From Desulfallas sp. Bu1-1 (GTDB taxonomy: Bacteria > Bacillota > Desulfotomaculia > Desulfotomaculales > Desulfallaceae): a DNA stretch of 64,000 bases. The stretch is taken from assembly GCF_015594625.1 (NCBI RefSeq), contig NZ_JADNRQ010000003.1, positions 186,001 through 250,000 of the forward strand, given 5' to 3'. Made by a program: the position numbers and the translations under genes. The notes below the pieces were generated by a model. That model worked only from the letters and a program-made list of their open reading frames with translations. It did not search any database and had not been told where the DNA came from. Shown here piece after piece: positions 54,128-62,136 of the stretch (positions are counted from its first letter, which is position 1; the number at the start of each line of letters is the position of its first letter).

Positions 54128-55453
54128 ATGCCGCATCTGCGCGGGTTCACAAAAACATTCCGGTACAACCTGCTTATGCCGGCCAGTGCGGAGGAACAGG
54201 CCGCTTGTACTATTACGCAGTACCGGCAGGTGGTTTATTATTATCTTCAGGTGTTTCAGGAACATCAAGAGATAATCGGGCACAGCCAGTGGCTTAAGAT
54301 GGCGGAAAACTTGACGCACAGGACGGAGGATAACCCGAATCCGGAGTATCCTTTCGACGAAGAGTTTCCCAATTTCCCCTCCGGCTTCCGAAGGAACGCC
54401 ATCGCCGAGGCCCACGGCAAGGCCCTGGCATGGAGAACCAGCTACGAAAAGTGGGAGGAAAGAAAGCGCAAGCACGAAGAGAGGAATGCCAGGCGCATCG
54501 CCGCCGGGAAAAAACCCATCGAGTTTACGGAGCGTCCGCCGCAATATCCGGAGGACGACAACTGCTGGTTGTCCTACTACGGCACCGAGTACAAGTGGGA
54601 AGATTCCCACCATATAATGCTCAAAATGTTCACCGGCAGGTTTTACACCTACCGGAAAGTCGCACTCTTGCAGCCGTTTGTCGCCCCTCCGGATTACGCC
54701 GCAGGTTCTCCCATGCTGGTGAAAAAACCGACCGGCTGGGAGCTGCACGTCCCGGTTGTGCGGGTGGCGAGGCTGAACCTGAAGAAAATTGAGAAGCTTG
54801 TTAAAGACCCATCTCTTAAAATCTGCCTGGTCGATCTGGGAATGAAGCGCCACGCGGTGATGACCATCCAGGATACCAACGGCAGGGTCCACGCGGCGAA
54901 GTTTATCTCCGGCGCGAAGGACAACCACCTTAGGAAGCGGTACCTGGAGAAGATAGTCAACTTGCAAATGCAGACAAAGACGATTCCCGAGGGGAAACAC
55001 TTTGCAAAGTACCTGTGGGACAAGATATCCAACCTGAACGATGATATAGCTCACCGGGTATCCCGGGAAATCGTAAATTTTGCTAAACTTCACAGGGCCA
55101 AAATCATCGTTTTCGAGTATTTAGGCGACCTCAAGCCGTCGAAGGGCAGCAAATCTCACTGGCTTAACCAGAAGTTCAACCACTGGGTCAAAGGCCGGAT
55201 ATTCCGGTACACGCGCTACAAGGCACTACACGAAGGTATAATCACGTGCCGGGTACCGGCCAAAAACACTTCCACCCGGTGCCCGTACTGCGGGATGTTG
55301 ACCGTCCAGCGGTACAACAAGGGCCGGGACGGGAAGGAAATTAAAGGTGTCGACCTGGCGAAGTGTACTAATTGCGGAGTGCGTGACATAAATTCCGATT
55401 TTGTGGGCGGTTTGGGCATCGGGACTGCGTTCCGGCTCAAGCACTGCTTATAA
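54128..55453 (+). CDS. tnpB: TnpB RNA-guided nuclease
   Basis: 441-residue TnpB, the ancestor type of Cas12. RuvC-I Asp in CLVDLGMKRHAV (near 236), RuvC-II Glu in IIVFEYLGDL (near 328), the zinc finger RCPYCG...CTNCG, and RuvC-III Asp in RDINSDF (near 420) are all there, so the nuclease seems intact. Family members cut DNA beside a target-adjacent motif, guided by an RNA from the element's right end; that RNA is annotated next. Confidence 0.93.
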   Translation: MPHLRGFTKTFRYNLLMPASAEEQAACTITQYRQVVYYYLQVFQEHQEIIGHSQWLKMAENLTHRTEDNPNPEYPFDEEFPNFPSGFRRNAIAEAHGKALAWRTSYEKWEERKRKHEERNARRIAAGKKPIEFTERPPQYPEDDNCWLSYYGTEYKWEDSHHIMLKMFTGRFYTYRKVALLQPFVAPPDYAAGSPMLVKKPTGWELHVPVVRVARLNLKKIEKLVKDPSLKICLVDLGMKRHAVMTIQDTNGRVHAAKFISGAKDNHLRKRYLEKIVNLQMQTKTIPEGKHFAKYLWDKISNLNDDIAHRVSREIVNFAKLHRAKIIVFEYLGDLKPSKGSKSHWLNQKFNHWVKGRIFRYTRYKALHEGIITCRVPAKNTSTRCPYCGMLTVQRYNKGRDGKEIKGVDLAKCTNCGVRDINSDFVGGLGIGTAFRLKHCL

Positions 55454-55740
55454 AAATTTTATCTCGCGCCGGGCGGGCTCCAATCCCAACCGGAAGACCT
55501 CTCCGGCAACGGAGGGGCGTCCATGCCACCTACACGGTGGTATTGTGGATAAGGCACGAACCCGCTAGTTGCTTGCACCCGGTAAGATACGGCGTAATCC
55601 GACGCGGCAGGTCCATCTCCCGTCGGTATGCAGTCGGGCCTACGGCCCAGGGACTTCTACGACCGCGTACCCGGGGCAGGCACGAAGTTCACGGGAAGTA
55701 AAACCCGGAATCCTCTGACTTCAGTCAGGGGAGGTTCAAT
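55440..55740 (+). ncRNA. Candidate omega RNA (reRNA) of TnpB
   Basis: About 290 non-coding, GC-rich bases from the tnpB stop to the right end of the element, with several hairpins: ACCTCTCCGGCAACGGAGG near 55496-55514, CCACCTACACGGTGG near 55527-55541, and the terminal CTGACTTCAGTCAG. The place and the structured 3' end are as in known TnpB guide RNAs, where the guide is the DNA just past the right end (here TTTTCTCATCACGCAG). Prediction by analogy. Confidence 0.65.
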
Positions 55741-55787
55741 TTTCTCATCACGCAGTTTCTGTTTAATATTAAGGAGGAGAGTATAAA

Positions 55788-56252
55788 ATGAAGCTGGCGG
55801 AAGCTTTGCTTGAGCGTAAGCGCATCAAGGAAGAAATTTACGCCCTGCGCATGCGGGCCATTGCGGACGCCCGGGTGCAGGAAGGTGATAAACCTTCCGA
55901 GGACCCGGCGGAACTGGCGGAACGGATTATGAACCTGGCTGACCGGCTGGAAAAGATAACGGTGGCCGTTAACCGCACCAATATGGTAGCTAAGCTATTG
56001 GATGGCCGTACGCTAATGGAAGCCATAGCTTGCAGGGATATATTAAAGCTTAAGTGCGAGGTGGCGAAGGACCTGGCCGACGCCGCAGCTGGCAGCAAGG
56101 AATACCGTACAATGCGTTCGGAGATAAAGTTTGTTCCTGCTGTTGATGTAGCCTTCTGGCGAAAAAAGGCCGACGGGTACGCAAAGGCTTACCGGGAGCT
56201 GGATGCGGCCATTCAGGCCGCGAATTGGAGCGTGGACATGCTAGAAGAATAA
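55788..56252 (+). CDS. DIP1984-family protein
   Basis: 154 residues, almost entirely helical; starts MKLAEALLERKRIKEEIYAL and includes RTNMVAKLLDGRTLMEAIACRD, the pattern of the DIP1984 (septicolysin-like) family. Molecular role unknown; genes of this family are common in mobile elements. ATG behind AAGGAGGAG, just after the insertion sequence. Confidence 0.85.
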   Translation: MKLAEALLERKRIKEEIYALRMRAIADARVQEGDKPSEDPAELAERIMNLADRLEKITVAVNRTNMVAKLLDGRTLMEAIACRDILKLKCEVAKDLADAAAGSKEYRTMRSEIKFVPAVDVAFWRKKADGYAKAYRELDAAIQAANWSVDMLEE

Positions 56253-56579
56253 CCGAATTTTAGGTGTAACCGAGATTGCTGCTGAGAGCGTCCCCTTGAA
56301 CCGGAGGGGTAATCCGGGATTTTACAACGGTCTGTTCTGAAAACAGGCTTGGCGTTTAAAGCGCACAGGGCACAGGGCACATGCGTATTAGGTATTGTGT
56401 AAAGCGTATTACCTGGCGCTGGCACAATTTCGGTGAGGGAGGGAAAGAGGGTTATTAACAGATTTTGGGTTGGAGACTTGTCAACTACCTACCGCCTATA
56501 GGCGGGGGACTTCTGTGTCAAATATTTGGGTTAAACCGGGTACACGTGTGCCCGGTTTTGTTTTTTTGGAGGTGATTTT
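56253..56579. other. Spacer with an IS-end-like fragment and a terminator
   Basis: No gene is visible. Near 56490-56522 lies ACCGCCTATAGGCGGGGGAC, similar in form to IS605-type ends. A terminator-like hairpin (AAACCGGG-TACACGTGTG-CCCGGTTT, about 56533-56560, then T run) follows. The first 60 bases contain CTGAGAG...TTGAACC, a partial likeness to a thiamine riboswitch that I reject. Confidence 0.45.
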
Positions 56580-57754
56580 GTGAACCAGGTGCCCATTCAA
56601 TTGCTAAAGCCTCATCCCAAAAACAAAGAATACTATCCTGATACCCTGCCGGAAAATTTATGGAATGAGCTGGTTCGGGATATACGGGAGAACGGGGTAA
56701 TTAACCCGTTAATCATAACGCCCGACTACACCGTGCTGGCGGGCCACCTGCGGCTGGAGGCGGCACAACAGGCGGGGCTGACCCACGTACCAGTGGTTAT
56801 CAGGGACGTTGATCCGGACAGTGATGAGGCGGTGGAATTGTTTATCAAGGACAACTTGTTAAGGCGACAGCTGAACGACATGCAAGTAGCAAGGTTGGTA
56901 CGGGCATTAAAGGAAAAACATGGAGTTAAAAGAGGTAGGCCAAATAATGGTAATAATAACATTATAAAACAGGACAAAATGTCCGAATTAATTGGTCTGA
57001 ACGAAAAACAATTGAGGCGGCTCGACAAACTCAACGACCTTATTCCCGAACTCCAGTCGCTGATCGAATCCGGCAAACTGGGAACCACTGCGGCTTACGA
57101 ACTGGCCTTCTTAACCCCGGAAACACAGAAGCAGTTGCTTGCCGTTTACGGCGAAAGTATTTCCGACTTAAAACAATTTGAAACAAAGGAACTCCGAAAG
57201 AAAATTGAAGAGAAGGAACAACTGGAAAAAGAATTAGAGAAAGCCCAGGCTATCGCAAAAGAAATGAAAACTACAAAAAAGCTCATCAGGCGGTGGAAGA
57301 AAAACTGCGCAAGGACATTGCCGACAGGGACAACAGAATAAAACTTCTCCAGGAGCAGATCGTGGAATTAAACAAGAAAATAGCCGAACTGGAATCCCGC
57401 CCACCGGAAGTAATCGAGAAAGTGCCTGATGATTACGAGGCGCTCAAGCAGACAATCAAAACTTTAAAAAAGGAAAAAGAACAGGCCGAATCGGAGCTGC
57501 TCGGCCTGACCAGGGAGCAGATCGAACAAAAAGACCGTTACTGGGTGCGAGATATTATAACAAAGATGTCACAGGATATGGGCAGATACATTATAAAATT
57601 GCGCTACGAAATGGGGAGGCGTTCTATGGATGCGGTTGCCTATAAAGATATTATGGACTGCGCCGACCTTTTAACGAAAATTGCCGGTGAGCTGCGGGAT
57701 ATGGCTTCACTGGAAAAGAAAGCAGGGGGTGATTATATTGAAATCGTTGTTTGA
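56580..57754 (+). CDS. ParB-like protein, frame broken at an A AAA AAG site
   Basis: The first frame (56580-57341) encodes a ParB/Spo0J-like nuclease-superfamily domain: NGVINPLIITPDYTVLAGHLRLEA, FIKDNLLRRQ, and a helix-turn-helix (MSELIGLNEKQLRRLDKL). A coiled coil begins near residue 200. The coiled coil continues without a gap in the -1 frame (ending 57754) if the ribosome slips at AAAAAAG, 57275-57281, read as A AAA AAG. Without slipping the protein ends at 253 residues with a run of Arg/Lys; with it, about 391. It may be programmed frameshifting, mutation or a missing A in the sequence. Confidence 0.75.
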
Positions 57755-57959
57755 CGATTTGCTGTCCGCAAAAACTTTTCCACCCCCGGATTTTTCAAAC
57801 GCACGTATTACAGTTTTCTGGAAATTAATCATGCCCATGAAGAATACGCTTTGCTTGAAAAGTGGCTGCCGAAAATCGAGAAGCACCATGGGGCTGATGA
57901 TGGAGATGGAGCCGGAACTGGCGCTGGAACAAATGGATATTAACGCTCTTGTTCCCTGA
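57729..57959 (+). pseudogene. Small protein gene with a frame break at a C run
   Basis: GTG 57729 opens MILKSLFDDLLSAKTFPPP. After the CCCCC run (57783-57787) the 0 frame turns into unlikely sequence rich in Met, Cys and Ser, whereas the -1 frame reads GFFKRTYYSFLEINHAHEEY and goes on ALLEKWLPKIEKHHGADDGDGAG to a stop near 57941. The joined product of about 70 residues looks natural. I do not know the family. The gene follows the ParB-like frame. Confidence 0.5.
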
Positions 57960-57980
57960 GCATGTCAAGGAGCACGAAAA

Positions 57981-58142
57981 ATGCTAGTGATTTTTACAGT
58001 TAACAACATTTGTTTTTTAACGGCACTGTTGCTTTATCTCTATTTCAGGGGAAGCGACGCGAAGGGGATGTATCTGGCCGGCAGCACGATTGTATTATGC
58101 GCAATCACCAACAGTTTGTTGCTGTTGGTCAACCAACTGTAG
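57981..58142 (+). CDS. Small two-helix membrane protein
   Basis: 53 residues: NNICFLTALLLYLYFRGSDA and GSTIVLCAITNSLLLLVNQL. ATG behind CAAGGAG. Too short for family assignment; it lies in the same operon-like run as the zinc peptidase. Confidence 0.55.
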   Translation: MLVIFTVNNICFLTALLLYLYFRGSDAKGMYLAGSTIVLCAITNSLLLLVNQL

Positions 58143-58178
58143 GAAAAAGATTCACTGCGGCGAATATTTCACACAGGG

Positions 58179-58844
58179 GTGGCCGCAGTGAAAGAATTAT
58201 TGTTAATTGCCGTTTGCTTACTTCCCTGGGGAGTGATGATTATTTTGTTGCACTGGATAAGCCGTTATTGGGAAATGCGGAAAGTCCTATTCCCGGTTGG
58301 ATGTAAAGAACTGGCCGATACTTTGCTGAAAGAAAATGCCTTGAATTACCGGGTTGTATGCGAAGCTAAGACCGCCGGGCGGTGCGATTTCAAACACAAA
58401 ACTATCCACCTGAGCTACGGCGAGGACAAAAAACATCTTGCCGCAGTATTTCAGGCGGCTCACGAAACGGGGCACGCTGTTCGTGGCCCGTCCTTGCTAA
58501 CCAGAATATTACCCGTTTTCTGGGGCCTTTATATGCTCTGGCTTCTATTATGTTTTGTAGTTGGGTTTGTCTGGGATGAAGCGGCATGGTTGGTAATTGC
58601 CTTGCCGATGGCAGCTCTTTTCGGGATACGAACTGTTGACAGTTGGTTCGATGAATTGGGAGCTACAAGGTTTGCGAGGACGGTGCTTGACCGCCTAACA
58701 CCGGGAAAGACGGAAAAATTGGCGATTCGTATTCATTTCGCGGCGTATTGCTTAACTCACATAGTGCTCCCCGTATCCTTTTCGCTGGCTCTTTTGATCT
58801 GCGGGCGGATTTTCTGGCAATTAGGGTTGGATTGGGGTGGTTAA
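58179..58844 (+). CDS. Membrane zinc metallopeptidase
   Basis: 221 residues. An N-terminal helix (ELLLIAVCLLPWGVMIILLHWI) precedes a soluble part with the zinc motif HETGH (near 98-102, an HExGH form) and an Asp/Glu-rich segment WFDELGATRFAR that may give the third ligand (compare DELEAD-type in neutral zinc metallopeptidases). Further helices around 115-150 and 195-215. GTG start at 58179. Its end overlaps the truncated DruA-like gene on the other strand by 24 bases. Confidence 0.7.
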   Translation: MAAVKELLLIAVCLLPWGVMIILLHWISRYWEMRKVLFPVGCKELADTLLKENALNYRVVCEAKTAGRCDFKHKTIHLSYGEDKKHLAAVFQAAHETGHAVRGPSLLTRILPVFWGLYMLWLLLCFVVGFVWDEAAWLVIALPMAALFGIRTVDSWFDELGATRFARTVLDRLTPGKTEKLAIRIHFAAYCLTHIVLPVSFSLALLICGRIFWQLGLDWGG

Positions 58845-59309
58845 CTTGTTACCTGATTTTTCCCCAGGGCTGTTTTGGCTGTTTGAGCGGTTTGTTTTTA
58901 TGTCTGCACTAAAAAGCAGTTTTAGGGTGCGCGAAAGTAAGTGGGAGGCAAGGTTTCGAATCTTGACCCACGGCAAAATAAGAAATCGGTTGTTGTTGAC
59001 CACATGAGGCAGCAATTTGCGTTTTTGCTCCTCTGTCCACCCAAGGAAGGCGTCCCGGACGCCGACCCGCATGGCTGCCCGGTTATAGCTTAGAGCGGCT
59101 ATGGGGGTATCCTGATGGAAGACCAGGTGCTTTACCCGGGGGCCTATCATTTTCTCGTAGCCGAGGTAATGGTATTTTCGTACCATGTGGTCCCACACCG
59201 GCTCCAGGGGTGTCTTGTTGACCAACCGGATTTTCAGCGGGAGATAATCCTTGAGTTTTCCGACCAGTGGCCGTGTGTTCAGTAAATTGTTATCGTTCAT
59301 ATCTGCCAC
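58821..59309 (-). pseudogene. DruA-like (DUF4338) gene, C-terminally truncated
   Basis: The first 125 residues match the DUF4338/DruA pattern: HYLGYEKMIGPRVKHLVFHQ, RDAFLGWTEEQKRKLLPHVV and NNNRFLILPWVKIRNLASHL. After LLSRTLKLL the family sequence stops and a Ser/Asn/Gly-rich tail unrelated to it follows. Full proteins are about twice as long. DUF4338 proteins occur with transposons and in Druantia defence loci; no other Druantia gene is nearby. Confidence 0.7.
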
Positions 59310-59515
59310 GTGTTCGGTATTTGATTATTTGTTTGCTTGATTTGTTTGCGTCACCGAACCCTGAGGTTTATTGTACCATGTAAAGTTGGTTTTGTCCAGA
59401 GTTAAATTATATTACGCTGTAGTATTAGATGAAATGTTTATTTTGCCTTTAAGTTTTTTGTTGGAAACTGTCAATATAAATGTTCAGAATAACAAATTGA
59501 TATAAATTTCATAAT

Positions 59516-59927
59516 TCAAACCCCACCCACCTACAACCCGCATATTCCCCCGCGTCGTCCACGTCGTAAACTTCACCCGGCTCTGAATCCTGGGCCTCCA
59601 CGAAACACACCCCCGGCACACCACAAGGCACGCCGGGGGCTGCATATACGGGACGTTTTCCATCCATAGCATCCCCAGCCCTACATTTTTATACAAAGCA
59701 AAACGCCCCACGGAGGAGGTAGGGGCGTAATAAATAGGGAAGGGAAGAGTATTTCAAATGCCTCCATTATGTTACCTGATGTCATATTAATATTCTGTCG
59801 GAGAAATGACAACTTCATAAGAAATGTCGAAACTTATCCTTCACCTCAAACCTCACCCAACTACAAACCGCATATTTCCCCCGGGGTGTCAATGTGGTGC
59901 ATTTCACCCGGCCCCGGATCCGGGACA
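59516..59927 (+). repeat. Imperfect direct repeat of about 80 bases
   Basis: Copy 1 at 59516-59596 and copy 2 at 59847-59927 share runs such as CTACAA(a/c)CCGCATAT, TCCCCC and TTCACCCGG. On the minus strand both read as a similar peptide (S/GRVKxTTxTxRG). They may be decayed ends of one gene or element. Confidence 0.6.
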
Positions 59928-59987
59928 AATTAATATAGCCGCCGGCCTTTCCCAATTGGTATTAATTATACGCATTTCCGGTGGCTC

Positions 59988-60015
59988 GATGGTTCAAGAC
60001 CGTCATCGCCCACCA
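59988..60015 (+). other. 3' fragment of a tRNA gene (tRNA-Val-like)
   Basis: The sequence has exact tRNA geometry: T stem GATGG (59988-59992), seven-base loop TTCAAGA, CCGTC (60000-60004), acceptor strand ATCGCCC, discriminator A and CCA (60013-60015). The acceptor strand is the one I know from bacterial valine tRNAs. No 5' half is present within the preceding bases. Such fragments are typical of attachment sites left by integrated elements. A terminator follows at once. Confidence 0.6.
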
Positions 60016-60020
60016 AGAGA

Positions 60021-60050
60021 AAAGCCTCCGGAAAAACCGGGGGCTTTTGT
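60021..60050 (+). terminator. Terminator after the tRNA fragment
   Basis: AAAGCCTCCGG (60021-60031) pairs with CCGGGGGCTTTT (60037-60048). It is placed as expected for the end of a tRNA transcript. Confidence 0.75.
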
Positions 60051-60247
60051 TGTGTTTGCACGGCGAGGTCTGAATGAAGCTGAAGGAAGAGTTGGGATGG
60101 ATGGAAAATTTGGGTGCCGGGCGCCATTCTAAAAGAAGGAAACCTTATGCTGGATGCGTAATACTTTATAGTCGTATTTTTGACAAGGAAGCAACAAATG
60201 GGATGGAAATAACTTGCTAAAGCTGGGATTATTGGGGGTGAATTTGG

Positions 60248-60973
60248 TTGGCGCATAAAATTCTGGCGGTGGATGACGACCCCAAGGTGTTAAAAATATT
60301 AAAGCATACCCTGACCAGTGAAGGGTTTGAAGTGCACTGCGCGGGCAACGGTTTTGAAGCGCTCGATATGGCCAGGGAGATCCGGCCCGATTTGGTGGTG
60401 TTGGATTTAATGATGCCGGGTATGGATGGTTTTGAAACGATGCAGAAGTTAAAGGAGTTTTTGGATGTACCCATGATTATGTTGTCCGCCCGCGGCGAAG
60501 AGATCGACCGGGTGGTTGGCTTTCGCATGGGGGTGGATGACTACCAGGTCAAACCCTTCAGCCCTATGGAATTGTCCCTGCGCGTCAAGGCGGTATTGAG
60601 GCGCAGTGTAATGGTTAAAGAAAAAGAGAACCCGGGCACCAAAAAGGTGCTCAGATTTGACCGGTTAATTATTGATTACAATAAGCGCCTGGTGCAAAAC
60701 GGCGATAAAATCATCAATTTAACCCCCAAGGAATTTGAGTTGTTGTGGTTGATGGCCTCTCACCCCAACCAGGTTTTTACCAAATCGCACCTTTTAAACG
60801 TGATCTGGGAAAGTACATATGAAGGTGATGACAATACGGTAAACGTGCATATTCGCCGGCTACGCGAAAAAATAGAGGACAACCCGTCCAAACCCACCTA
60901 TATAAAGACGGTATGGGGCACGGGTTATAAATTTGAATACCAATGCATCCTTGGCGGCGATCAACAGGAATAA
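60248..60973 (+). CDS. OmpR/PhoB-family response regulator
   Basis: 241 residues: receiver domain with the acidic pair in VDDDPKV, the phospho-acceptor Asp in LVVLDLMMPGMDG (near 53) and Lys in YQVKPFSP; then a winged-helix DNA-binding domain (LTPKEFELLWLMA, VNVHIRRLREKIEDNP, VWGTGYKF). TTG start behind GGGGGTGA. No histidine kinase follows inside the window, so the partner is elsewhere. Terminated at 60977-61018. Confidence 0.93.
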   Translation: MAHKILAVDDDPKVLKILKHTLTSEGFEVHCAGNGFEALDMAREIRPDLVVLDLMMPGMDGFETMQKLKEFLDVPMIMLSARGEEIDRVVGFRMGVDDYQVKPFSPMELSLRVKAVLRRSVMVKEKENPGTKKVLRFDRLIIDYNKRLVQNGDKIINLTPKEFELLWLMASHPNQVFTKSHLLNVIWESTYEGDDNTVNVHIRRLREKIEDNPSKPTYIKTVWGTGYKFEYQCILGGDQQE

Positions 60974-60976
60974 TAG

Positions 60977-61018
60977 CCAGCCCTGGTTATAAAAAGACAC
61001 CAGGGCTGGTCTGTTTTT
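60977..61018. terminator. Terminator after the response regulator
   Basis: CCAGCCCTGG (60977-60986) pairs with CCAGGGCTGG (61000-61009), then TTTTT. Confidence 0.85.
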
Positions 61019-61055
61019 CGGCCGTCACAATATATTGATATTAAAATTTTAACCT

Positions 61056-61682
61056 TTAGTTATTGCGCAGAGCTTTAATTAATTTGACTATATTGCGGCC
61101 CAGTTGCTTGGCCGCCAGCATGGCAGCCTCGTCTTCCAGGACGCTTTTACGCCAGACCACCTTGCCGTCCTTTACGTCGGCCAGCAGGGAACCGGCCACA
61201 CCGGAATACATAATGGGACCGTCATGATTGCGGCAATCCACCACGTGCAGTCCCTGGGCGGCAAGGAAGGATTCCATGATTCGTAGCGCCATTTCCTGGC
61301 CGCCGTTGCGCAATCCGGCGTTGGTGACGGCGGCGCCGACTTTTCCGGCCAGCATGTTTTTCACCATGTGCATGTAGCGGGTGCGGTCCATGAAGTTTTT
61401 CATCAGTGCGGTGACGTTGCCCCAGTAAACCGGTGAACCGAGCACGATGCCGTCGGCGGCCAGCAGCTTGTCCCCGATGGCGGCCATGTCGTCGTCTGTA
61501 ATGGAACACTGCGGTCGCCCCAGGCACTTGTTGCAGGACAGGCAGTGCTTGATGTTGTAATCAGTCAATTCCAACAACTCCGTTGTTGCGCCGCCCGCAG
61601 TTGCTTCTTCCAGCAAGGCATTAAGCAGGGTGGCTGTATTTTTCCCTTTGCGGTGACTACCGTTGATGGCGATAATTTTCAT
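61056..61682 (-). CDS. NADPH-dependent FMN reductase / iron-sulfur flavoprotein
   Basis: 208 residues with the flavodoxin-like fold. INGSHRKGKNTATLL binds FMN phosphate; CLSCNKCLGRPQCSITDDD is the compact Cys cluster of archaeal-type iron-sulfur flavoproteins; GSPVYWGNVTALMKNFMDR is the second FMN loop. ATG 61682 follows AGGAGG. Likely a redox protein of anaerobic metabolism; partner unknown. Confidence 0.88.
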   Translation of the reverse strand: MKIIAINGSHRKGKNTATLLNALLEEATAGGATTELLELTDYNIKHCLSCNKCLGRPQCSITDDDMAAIGDKLLAADGIVLGSPVYWGNVTALMKNFMDRTRYMHMVKNMLAGKVGAAVTNAGLRNGGQEMALRIMESFLAAQGLHVVDCRNHDGPIMYSGVAGSLLADVKDGKVVWRKSVLEDEAAMLAAKQLGRNIVKLIKALRNN

Positions 61683-61862
61683 GGTCAAACCTCCTTAATT
61701 CATTTATTGTTTTTCAAGCCACATATTCATTATACAACGAATAACTTAAACTAAACAGCTGATGAATAAATATTTATAATTATTAGACAAAATATAAGCC
61801 CATGGCCGCTTACAACGGGGAAATTTTAACCTGTTCCATACAATATCACCCGGTTGCCATGG

Positions 61863-62081
61863 TCACTTTTGCATCCACTCGGCCAAAGGCTTAAACAATA
61901 CTTCAATGGGCCGGTTGGGATTGGGTAATTCGATTCCCAGCGCCTGCGGGATGCTCAGGGCCATGCCGATGAGTAAAAATACGGCAAAGGCCGCCAGCTC
62001 CCGCCACATTTTTTTGCGTACCAGCCCCGGCACTTCCAGCCAAATAATTCCCAAAAACACTAACACCAGCAACACGACCAT
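61863..62081 (-). CDS. Small membrane protein of the ger operon
   Basis: 72 residues with one helix at the start (VVLLVLVFLGIIWLEVPGLV) and a second (LAAFAVFLLIGMALSI). Small proteins like this often end gerA-type operons in clostridia. It lies 55 bases after gerC. Confidence 0.65.
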   Translation of the reverse strand: MVVLLVLVFLGIIWLEVPGLVRKKMWRELAAFAVFLLIGMALSIPQALGIELPNPNRPIEVLFKPLAEWMQK

Positions 62082-62136
62082 GGTTGAAATACCTCCGTCT
62101 GATGACGTTTCAAAAAATTTGCGTGCCTTGGGGATT

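Larger units (their letters stand above)
53434..55740 (+). mobile_element. IS200/IS605-family insertion sequence
   Basis: Carries tnpA and tnpB with subterminal hairpins. The left end has CCCCCGCC-...-GGCGGGGG (near 53548-53570) and CCCAC-TTCA-GTGGG (near 53617-53630). The right end has CTCTGACTTCAGTCAG-GGG (near 55713-55731) then GGTTCAA. The exact ends are not certain because such elements have no inverted repeats or target duplication. Confidence 0.8.
59310..60233. other. Non-coding junction region
   Basis: More than 900 bases with no credible gene. It holds an imperfect 80-base direct repeat (59516-59596 and 59847-59927), a GC-rich hairpin CCCCCGGC-...-GCCGGGGG (near 59612-59639), a second one around 59702-59727, a tRNA-like 3' fragment and a terminator. 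This seems to be the right edge of the accessory region. Confidence 0.6.

Noticed and set aside
56260-56330. Likeness to a thiamine (TPP) riboswitch: GCTGAGAG followed by CCTTGAACC and GGTAAT
   Set aside because: The second half of the aptamer does not fit; the bases pair better as a simple CCGGA/TCCGG hairpin. No thiamine gene is near.
48372-60015. A CRISPR array or complete defence system in the accessory region
   Set aside because: No regular spaced repeats are seen, and DruA-like and PIN genes stand without the other genes a defence locus would need.
59824-60132. A plus-strand frame of 102 codons as a gene
   Set aside because: It crosses the repeat copy, the tRNA fragment and the terminator, with no ribosome site.
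59966-60256. A minus-strand frame containing GDDGLEPSSHRKC as a protein
   Set aside because: This peptide type is what the antisense of a tRNA 3' end encodes; no start signal or family.
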